Source of the DNA: Planctomycetota bacterium
Lineage (GTDB): Bacteria; Planctomycetota; UBA8742; UBA2392
Reading direction: 5' to 3'
Assembly (NCBI GenBank): GCA_020848275.1
Contig: JADLAK010000054.1
Location: forward strand, 1 to 60,786
DNA: 60,786 bases
Below are positions 54,382-60,786 of this stretch, in pieces. Numbering within the stretch: position 1 is the first letter of the stretch; the number at the start of each line of letters is the position of its first letter. The translations under genes and the position numbers were made by a program. The notes under the pieces were generated by a model. That model had not been told where the DNA came from. It saw only the letters and a list, made by a program, of their open reading frames with translations, and did not search any database.

Positions 54382-56073
54382 ATGAGAGGTTACAAAGTCT
54401 ATTTCTCCACTGCTGACAAGCTGGTCACTGCCCAGCCCGGCGAAAATCTGCTCGCCCTTGCCCGCCGCGTCGGGGTTCACCTCGATAGTTCCTGCGGCGG
54501 CAATGGAAGCTGCAAACAGTGCCGCGTGCGCGTCTGCACCGGGCCCTACCCCAAGCAGATGATCATGAGCGACCCGCGCCGCTTTGTGCAGGCCGATAAC
54601 GGCTCGCCCGCGCCGCCCAACGAAACGGTGGGGGGCGAACCGCTGTATCTCGCGTGCCGCGGTTGCGTAATGGGCGACCTGGTGGTGGAGGCGGTCCCGC
54701 GCGTGCAACAGGCCCGCACGCTCGTGCGAAAGCAGTTGAAGGGCATGAAGGTGCCGGTTGATCGGCCCGATCTTCCGGCTGATGCGCTGGTGGCCGCGGT
54801 TGACATGGGCAGCACGACGATTGCGGGTTATCTCGTTGATCTGCAAAGCGGCGAAATCATCGCGCAAAGCAGCCGCGAGAACAGCCAGATTCCCTACGGC
54901 GGCGACATTTTAACCCGGGTCAGCCACACGGAACGTTATCCCGACGGCTTGGAGACCCTGAAGAAACTTGCCCGTCAGGATCTGGCTGCGGTCCTCGAAC
55001 TCCTGCGCAAACAGGCAGGCGCGCGCAAGGTCATGAGTATTGCCGTCTGTGGCAACAGCGTCATCCAAAGTTTGCTGATGAGTTGGGACGTCCTGAGGCT
55101 GGGAAGTCATCCCTTTGAGCCCGTCAGCGTGGCGCCGCAAGTCCTTAAAGGCCGCGATCTTGACCTGTCAAGCTTTACCGACGTCGAGACCTACGTGATG
55201 CCGATGGAGGCGGGTTTTATCGGCGGCGACAATGTCGCGGCGATTCTCGCGGCGGGGCTCGATGAATTCGAGGGCGTCGCGCTCTTGATGGACATTGGCA
55301 CCAACGCCGAAATCGTCGTCGGCGGCAAAAACGGGTTGCTCGTCGGCAGCACACCCACCGGCCCCGCGTTTGAGGGCGGCGCGATCAGCTTTGGCATGCG
55401 CGCGGCGCGCGGCGCCATCGACACCGTCGACTGGGTGCCCGCCAACACGCGCACCGTCATTTCGACCATCGGCAACATCCCGCCCGTCGGCATCTGCGGC
55501 AGCGGCATCATCGACACCGTCGCCGCACTCTGGCGCAGCGGCATGATCGACCAGGACGGCAAGATGCTCGAGAGCCGCTTCACGCGCATGAACGCCGAGG
55601 GCATGCGCGAAGTCGTGCTGGTGGGGACGAAGCAGGAAGCGGTGACGCCCGAGGGCGTGATCATGAAAGCCGAAAAGGACATCGTGTTTTCGCAGAAGGA
55701 CCTGCGCGAGCTGCAGCTTGCCAAGGCCGCACTCGCGACCGGCGCCGAGATCATGGTGAAGAAAATCGGCAGACTGCCGGACAAACTGATTCTAGCGGGC
55801 GGATTTGGCAGCTATCTCGACGTCGAGAGCGCCGTGGCAATCGGCCTGATCCCGAACTTGCCGCGCGAGCGCATCGAAGTCGCCGGTAACAGCGCGGGCC
55901 TGGGCGTGGCGATGGCGGCTGCTTCATTAAAAGAACGCGCGCGCGCAGAACGCATCGCGCGTGCGACCAAGCACATTCCGCTGCCCGACGAGCCGGAGTT
56001 CCAGGACCTTTTGCTCGCCAACATCGCATTCCCGACGTTGCAGGAGCCGCCGCCGGAATTGCCGAAGACGTAA
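54382..56073 (+). CDS. Ferredoxin-ASKHA ATPase (RACo/RamA-like corrinoid activator)
   Basis: 563 residues. An N-terminal 2Fe-2S domain has cysteines 38, 44, 47 and 92 (DSSCGGNGSCKQC and LACRGC). After a linker comes an ASKHA domain, beginning VAAVDMGSTTIAGYLVDLQS and including VAVCGNSVIQSLL-like (IAVCGNSVIQSLLM), MDIGTNAEIVVGGK, and GGFGSYLDVESAVAIGLIPN. This is the family that uses ATP to reduce corrinoid proteins back to Co(I), as in RACo of acetogens and RamA of methylamine metabolism. No corrinoid protein, methyltransferase or CO dehydrogenase is in the window, so the client is unknown. The stop overlaps a GGGGACTGTCCCC hairpin. Confidence 0.9.
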   Translation: MRGYKVYFSTADKLVTAQPGENLLALARRVGVHLDSSCGGNGSCKQCRVRVCTGPYPKQMIMSDPRRFVQADNGSPAPPNETVGGEPLYLACRGCVMGDLVVEAVPRVQQARTLVRKQLKGMKVPVDRPDLPADALVAAVDMGSTTIAGYLVDLQSGEIIAQSSRENSQIPYGGDILTRVSHTERYPDGLETLKKLARQDLAAVLELLRKQAGARKVMSIAVCGNSVIQSLLMSWDVLRLGSHPFEPVSVAPQVLKGRDLDLSSFTDVETYVMPMEAGFIGGDNVAAILAAGLDEFEGVALLMDIGTNAEIVVGGKNGLLVGSTPTGPAFEGGAISFGMRAARGAIDTVDWVPANTRTVISTIGNIPPVGICGSGIIDTVAALWRSGMIDQDGKMLESRFTRMNAEGMREVVLVGTKQEAVTPEGVIMKAEKDIVFSQKDLRELQLAKAALATGAEIMVKKIGRLPDKLILAGGFGSYLDVESAVAIGLIPNLPRERIEVAGNSAGLGVAMAAASLKERARAERIARATKHIPLPDEPEFQDLLLANIAFPTLQEPPPELPKT

Positions 56074-56157
56074 GGGGACTGTCCCCGTATTCCTTGACGT
56101 GTCAAGCCTTCGGGGACAGTCCACACGCGCGATAAAACCACGCTGGGACAGTCCCCT
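56073..56157. repeat. Iterated-word intergenic hairpins, word GGGGACTGTCCCC
   Basis: AGGGGACTGTCCCC (56073-56086) is itself palindromic and can also pair with GGGGACAGTCC (56112-56122) or GGGACAGTCCCCT (56145-56157). Three copies of the same word lie in the 88 bases between the convergent ASKHA and apt genes. It begins inside the ASKHA stop codon region and ends 4 bases before the apt stop. Confidence 0.8.
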
Positions 56158-56161
56158 CCCC

Positions 56162-56677
56162 CTAATACGTCACCAGGCTCACGATCTTGTTCTTGCCGAG
56201 TTGCTTGCGGCCGCCGAGGAATTCCAGCTCGACCACAAAGCCCAGCGCCAGCACCTTCGCGCCCTGGCCCTCGATCAACTTGACCGCGGCGCCCGCCGTG
56301 CCGCCGGTTGCGAGCAGATCATCGATGATGATGACGCGGTCGTTGCGGCCGACGCCGTCGGTGTGCATCTCGAGCGTGCCCTCGCCGTACTCGAGCTGGT
56401 AGATCGTGCGCACGGTCTTGTAGGGAAGTTTGCCGGGCTTGCGCACGGGCGTGAACGGCAGCTTCATCGCATAGGCCAGCACGCTGCCGAAAACAAAGCC
56501 GCGTGCCTCAATACCCGCTATGCGCGTGGCTTTCAGGTCCTCGAACTGTTTTTCGAATGCGCCCGTAATCTCGGCCATCGCTGTGGGATCGGCGAGAATT
56601 GGCGTGATGTCCTTGAAGATGATTCCCTTTTTCGGGAAGTCCGGGATGTCGCGAATCAGCTTCTTGACGCTGTCCAT
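56162..56677 (-). CDS. apt: Adenine phosphoribosyltransferase
   Basis: 171 residues from the ATG at 56677 (CGGAG upstream), the normal length; the frame continues upstream without matching the family. It salvages adenine to AMP with PRPP. The start is IRDIPDFPKKGIIFKDITPI. The substrate region is IEARGFVFGSVLAYAMKLPF and RKPGKLPYKT, with the PRPP motif VIIIDDLLATGGTAGAAVKL. It runs divergent from the rRNA operon. Confidence 0.96.
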   Translation of the reverse strand: MDSVKKLIRDIPDFPKKGIIFKDITPILADPTAMAEITGAFEKQFEDLKATRIAGIEARGFVFGSVLAYAMKLPFTPVRKPGKLPYKTVRTIYQLEYGEGTLEMHTDGVGRNDRVIIIDDLLATGGTAGAAVKLIEGQGAKVLALGFVVELEFLGGRKQLGKNKIVSLVTY

Positions 56678-56753
56678 GGGCGGCTCCGAAGGGTTTGAGG
56701 GGTTGTACGGAAGCCTATTTCTGCCTGCAAGGTCCGAAAAAAATCTAAAGTAG

Positions 56754-56769
56754 GGACGCACTTGCGTCC
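56754..56769. repeat. Short hairpin GGACGCACTTGCGTCC upstream of apt
   Basis: GGACGCA-CT-TGCGTCC is a perfect 7-bp inverted repeat 77 bases upstream of the apt ATG. The flank reads TAGGGACGCA, close to the TAGGGACACGC word of the 13370-13455 element. Confidence 0.5.
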
Positions 56770-56889
56770 GAAATCTTGGGTCCGGGCCCAAAACGGGGGC
56801 CGGAGTCGGAATTTGTAGTGACGCAAGGTCTTTTTAGGGCAAAAGTTAGGCTTGTTTGGGCCTTGATTACAAATTTTCTTGAATGTAGC

Positions 56890-56918
56890 TTGACTCCCTT
56901 GCACCAAAGCAGTACGGT
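56890..56918 (+). promoter_or_regulatory. Promoter of the rRNA operon or of a leader RNA
   Basis: TTGACT (56890-56895), exactly 17 bases, then TACGGT (56913-56918). It is the strongest sigma-70-like promoter in the window, in front of the rRNA operon. The upstream stretch has A/T tracts (TTACAAATTTTC) as in UP elements. Confidence 0.7.
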
Positions 56919-57118
56919 GTGAAACCCGCGCAAGAAGGTGGCGCGGGACAGTATTTTTAGCCGCAAGTGCAGAACGGGCAAAGTACTGCGGACATTGGAT
57001 GAGATACGGGTCGCAGAAGCACGAAGTCGCGTAGTGGGCAGTCGAAGTTCTTCGCGGCAAGTCTTCCACCTGAATCCGAGCATGGCAACGAACGCCTGGG
57101 GCTAACAAGCCCCGCGCG

Positions 57119-57166
57119 CCCGGTGCCCTACCCGGAAAAGCAGGCAGGGCATCGGGTTTCGTTTTT
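57119..57166 (+). terminator. Terminator-like hairpin inside the rRNA leader
   Basis: CCCGGTGCCCT pairs with AGGGCATCGGG (11 bp with one G-U) around a 16-base loop, followed directly by TTTCGTTTTT. It lies about 235 bases after the promoter and 440 before 16S. If it works, either the leader is a separate RNA or boxA-dependent antitermination is needed; boxA comes after it. Confidence 0.6.
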
Positions 57167-57213
57167 GAGGGTTCCCGTGACGGGGACTGTCGGAAACGAA
57201 GTCAAGAAGTAAC

Positions 57214-57225
57214 GCTCTTTGAAAA
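57214..57225 (+). promoter_or_regulatory. boxA antitermination site before 16S
   Basis: GCTCTTTGAAAA resembles bacterial boxA (TGCTCTTTAACA). A matching site precedes 23S at 59893. Confidence 0.65.
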
Positions 57226-57606
57226 CTGAATAGCCAAAACGCGCGAGGATGTGAGGCGGGCTCGGACCGAGAGGTCGTGAGTACCGCGCCGGTCCGGGAT
57301 GCCGAGAAGGCTGTCCGGGACGGAGTAATCCCGCCGATGCAACGCCGGCTTGTCCGGTTAACATCGGTTGGGTGGCGTCCAGCAATCAACTGCGGAAATC
57401 AAGGCGAGTCGTCATCAGTCACCCCAGGAGGTGAAGATCACGACTCAATCAAACCATGATTCCGAGTCTGCTGTGACGACCTAGCATTAACAATTACCCT
57501 CACATCTGAGCACGAATTATGCAACATGAAGAAACATCGAAGTCAATTCATGAGCGAACTCGAGCAATCAGTGATGATGTGACGGGTCAACTTTTCTTCG
57601 TTGATG

Positions 57607-59135
<1,529 letters not shown>

Positions 59136-59257
59136 AATAGACTTCGCGGCCTCCGGGTCATACCGGAACATGAGAGACCTTCGGGTTTCTCACGGCGCAA
59201 GCAACCGCGATGTTTAGGCACTTCCTCGCGCTTAGGCTATTCAACATATGACGCCCT

Positions 59258-59284
59258 TGGGGGCTGCGTTTTTCGCAGCCCCCA
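59258..59284 (+). other. Strong hairpin in the 16S-tRNA spacer
   Basis: GGGGGCTGCG-TTTTT-CGCAGCCCCC, a perfect 10-bp stem with one further T-A pair, between 16S and tRNA-Ile. No T-run follows. It is probably a processing structure. Confidence 0.6.
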
Positions 59285-59310
59285 GAGGCTTTACCCGCGA
59301 CGTGAACCAT

Positions 59311-59387
59311 GCGCCGGTAGCTCAGTTGGTTAGAGCACACGCCTGATAAGCGTGAGGTCGGCGGTTCGAGTCCGCCCCGGCGCACCA
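59311..59387 (+). tRNA. tRNA-Ile (anticodon GAT)
   Basis: Acceptor GCGCCGG pairs with CCGGCGC, followed by A and an encoded CCA. Anticodon arm CACGC-CTGATAA-GCGTG gives GAT. T arm GGCGG-TTCGAGT-CCGCC. It is the usual first tRNA of an rRNA spacer. Confidence 0.98.
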
Positions 59388-59417
59388 GACTCCGCTCGCT
59401 TCGCGAGCTTCGTCTGG
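59385..59417 (+). other. Hairpin starting in the CCA end of tRNA-Ile
   Basis: CCAGAC, whose CCA is the tRNA 3' end, pairs with GTCTGG at 59412-59417. Between them GCTCGC-TTC-GCGAGC forms an inner stem. The 3' strand can instead pair with the next CCAG (CTGG-CAAG-CCAG). Confidence 0.75.
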
Positions 59418-59497
59418 CAAGCCAGGGCATCGCGGCTACAGAATTGCGGGTCACCCGGGTTTTTGCGGGCTTGCCCGCCGAAGCCTTGGCGAAGGCG

Positions 59498-59572
59498 GGG
59501 CCTGTAGCTCAGTGGTAGAGCATCGGCTTTGCAAGCCGAGGGTCAGGGGTTCGAATCCCCTCAGGTCCACCA
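59498..59572 (+). tRNA. tRNA-Ala (anticodon TGC)
   Basis: Acceptor GGGCCTG pairs with CAGGTCC (one G-U), then A and an encoded CCA. Anticodon arm TCGGC-TTTGCAA-GCCGA gives TGC. T arm AGGGG-TTCGAAT-CCCCT. Confidence 0.98.
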
Positions 59573-59602
59573 TACTTCGCTCGCTTTGCGAGCTGCGTAT
59601 GG
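59570..59602 (+). other. Hairpin starting in the CCA end of tRNA-Ala
   Basis: CCATAC, with the tRNA CCA, pairs with GTATGG at 59597-59602; inside lies GCTCGC-TTT-GCGAGC. Compared with the tRNA-Ile copy the outer stem has changed G-C to T-A on both sides. The 3' strand can also pair downstream (GTATGG-CGAG-CCATAC). Confidence 0.8.
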
Positions 59603-59678
59603 CGAGCCATACGTCCCAGATTCCTGCGGACGATGACCTGAGTGATTGTCGTGAAGCTTGATGCAGAAGTTGCTGTTG

Positions 59679-59704
59679 ACGAAACACGAAACACGAAACA
59701 CGGT
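59679..59704 (+). repeat. Tandem heptamer ACGAAAC in the rRNA spacer
   Basis: Three perfect copies of ACGAAAC (59679-59699) followed by a partial one. The word resembles the iterated words of the intergenic hairpins but no complementary arm is seen nearby. Confidence 0.7.
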
Positions 59705-59892
59705 TTACGATGTAAGCGAGATTTTCGGAACGGGCACCCCGTTTGGTATTGGCCCGCAAGGGCTTGTGGCAGGTGAGGGTGCTTGACCCGGTGGTCTTGC
59801 GGATCAGATGTGGGCTTCGCAGCCGCGCCTGGACGGAGTTATGAACGGCCAGGTTCGGACAGCCTGTGAGGCTTCGCTGATCTAAAACATCA

Positions 59893-59904
59893 GCTCTTTG
59901 ACAA
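59893..59904 (+). promoter_or_regulatory. boxA antitermination site before 23S
   Basis: GCTCTTTGACAA, close to the boxA consensus and to the copy before 16S (57214-57225). Confidence 0.65.
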
Positions 59905-60236
59905 CTGCATGTTGTGTGAAACGTTGTGAAGCACAACGATTGCGTTCAGGTTGCAGAACCTGGGCGTAGTTGAAGCCGTAACATAGGATGTTGGCCTGCC
60001 AAGGCCGGCATCTTGGTTCCGGCGTGTCTGAGTGAGTTGTTTGTGTAACAAAGAACCATATCCGATGCGCAAGCATCGGGTCGCTACGGATCGTGTCTTG
60101 CGGCAATGGTGCCAACCGGCAAAGGGTGACCGCGGCTGAGTTTATCTTACTCGCGGCCAGACTGAGGAAGGCGCGGCTTCTATGCCCTATCCGGGCATGG
60201 GGGTTATCGAGGGTCGGCGGACCCGGAGATTATTGT

Positions 60237-60786
60237 GGTCAAGATACAAAGGGCGTATGGGGAATGACTAGGCACTAAGAGGCGATGAAGGACGTGGTAG
60301 CCTGCGATAAGCTTCGGGCAGCCGGCAACAGGCGTTACGACCCGGAGATTTCCGAATGGGGAAACCCGGCGGGTTTGACTACCCGCCAGACATGGCTGAA
60401 TGCATAGGCCATGATCAGCGAAATGCAGTGAACTGAACCATCTTAGTAACTGCAAGAAAAGAAATCGAATGAGATTTCCTGAGTAGCGGCGAGCGAAAAG
60501 GAAAATAGCCCAAACCGACGGCAGCAATGCAGTCGGGGTCGCGGGAGCTTCTGCTTTAATGCAACGGAGTTACAAAATCACACCTAGTTGAACGGCATGG
60601 GAAGGCCGACCACAGAAGGTGAGAGTCCTGTAAGCGAAAGGTGATGATCTCCGGAAGAATTCCCAAGTACTGTCAGATAAGAGGAACCTGGCAGGAATTT
60701 AGGGGGCCCACCCTCTAAGGCTAAATACTACTTAGTGACCGACAGTGAACCAGTACCGCGAGGGAAAGTTGGAAAGATCCCCGGGA
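60237..60786 (+). rRNA. rrl: 23S ribosomal RNA, 5' part
   Basis: Begins at about GGTCAAGATACAAAGGGCGT. Conserved parts are GAGGCGATGAAGGACGTGGT, CTGCGATAAGC, GATTTCCGAATGGGGAAACC and GAGTAGCGGCGAGCGAAAAG. It continues past the window end. Confidence 0.97.

Larger units (their letters stand above)
56919..57606 (+). other. rRNA operon leader region
   Basis: About 690 bases between the promoter and 16S, with no coding character. It contains a hairpin at the likely transcript start (CCCGCGC / GCGCGGG, 56925-56947), a stem GGGGCT-AACA-AGCCCC (57098-57113), a terminator-like hairpin (57119-57166) and a boxA (57214). Its sequence does not match 6S, SRP RNA, tmRNA or RNase P that I can recognise. 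A separate leader RNA ending at the terminator is possible. Confidence 0.6.
59603..60236 (+). other. tRNA-Ala to 23S spacer
   Basis: About 630 bases without a gene. It contains the heptamer repeat at 59679, a boxA at 59893, and a stretch before 23S (GGGTCGGCGGACCCGG and flanks) that probably forms the 23S processing stem with sequence beyond the window. Confidence 0.6.

Noticed and set aside
56919..57170. Leader region as 6S RNA, SRP RNA or tmRNA
   Set aside because: The stretch CCCGGAAAAGCAGGC slightly recalls the SRP loop, but the conserved GGAAGGAAGCAG, tmRNA ends and 6S bubble are not present.

Overview
The window looks like part of a Planctomycetota chromosome. The 16S gene at the right end carries signatures I associate with that phylum: the GAATGAACGTTGGCGGCGTG start, GCTGCAGTCGAGAATCTTTG after the 340 region, and CCCATAACGAGCGAAACCCC in the 1100 region. 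The protein content agrees: ECF sigma/anti-sigma pairs with a PPD(L/V) N-terminal motif, large secreted beta-rich proteins, and many genes without a strong Shine-Dalgarno. The DNA is GC-rich, roughly 60-65% by eye. Lineage below phylum cannot be set from reading alone.

Layout. (1) 0.3-2.8 kb, minus: hybrid PAS histidine kinase. (2) 3.1-11.1 kb, plus: complex I antiporter genes nuoL-nuoM-nuoN plus a coupled small helical protein; NuoL is about twice normal length. (3) 11.2-17.7 kb, plus: lysA, an FdhE-like zinc protein, lnt, a secreted helical protein and an Eis-like acetyltransferase. (4) 17.8-22.8 kb, plus: a MacB/LolCDE-type ABC pair, an ABC-2 pair and an exported Glu/Lys-rich protein. (5) 23-36.8 kb: a sugar aminotransferase and four large or medium exported proteins, with an XRE-TPR regulator divergent from one of them. 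(6) 37-46.3 kb: an unannotated 59-residue protein, a ROK kinase, a sigma/anti-sigma-LRR module, a subtilisin/P-domain protease, SfsA and a beta-repeat exported protein. (7) 46.4-56.7 kb: a solitary DNA methylase, acetyltransferases, dCMP deaminase, an AT-richer TIR/deoxyribosyltransferase-like gene beside tRNA-Pro, ubiX, a second sigma/anti-sigma module, a ferredoxin-ASKHA ATPase and apt. (8) 56.9 kb to the end: an rRNA operon with promoter, leader, boxA, 16S, tRNA-Ile, tRNA-Ala and the 5' part of 23S.

The most unusual signal lies between the genes. Most short gaps hold a hairpin whose two arms are each built from a short word repeated two to four times. The word differs at nearly every locus: TATCAGG, GGAGAG, CTAGGC, GGGCCCAGC, GGTTCAGG, CACGAAT, ATTGCGGATT, CACGGAG, GTGGATAGTGGTTAG, GGGGACTGTCCCC. 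The architecture is constant: the element usually starts at or just after a stop codon and ends just before the next start. Two loci (11.15 and 46.3 kb) share the same word. I list these one by one as repeats and treat them as the main candidate for an undescribed system. A second signal is a covarying hairpin that begins in the CCA end of both ITS tRNAs.

All functional calls come from reading motifs; no database search was run.
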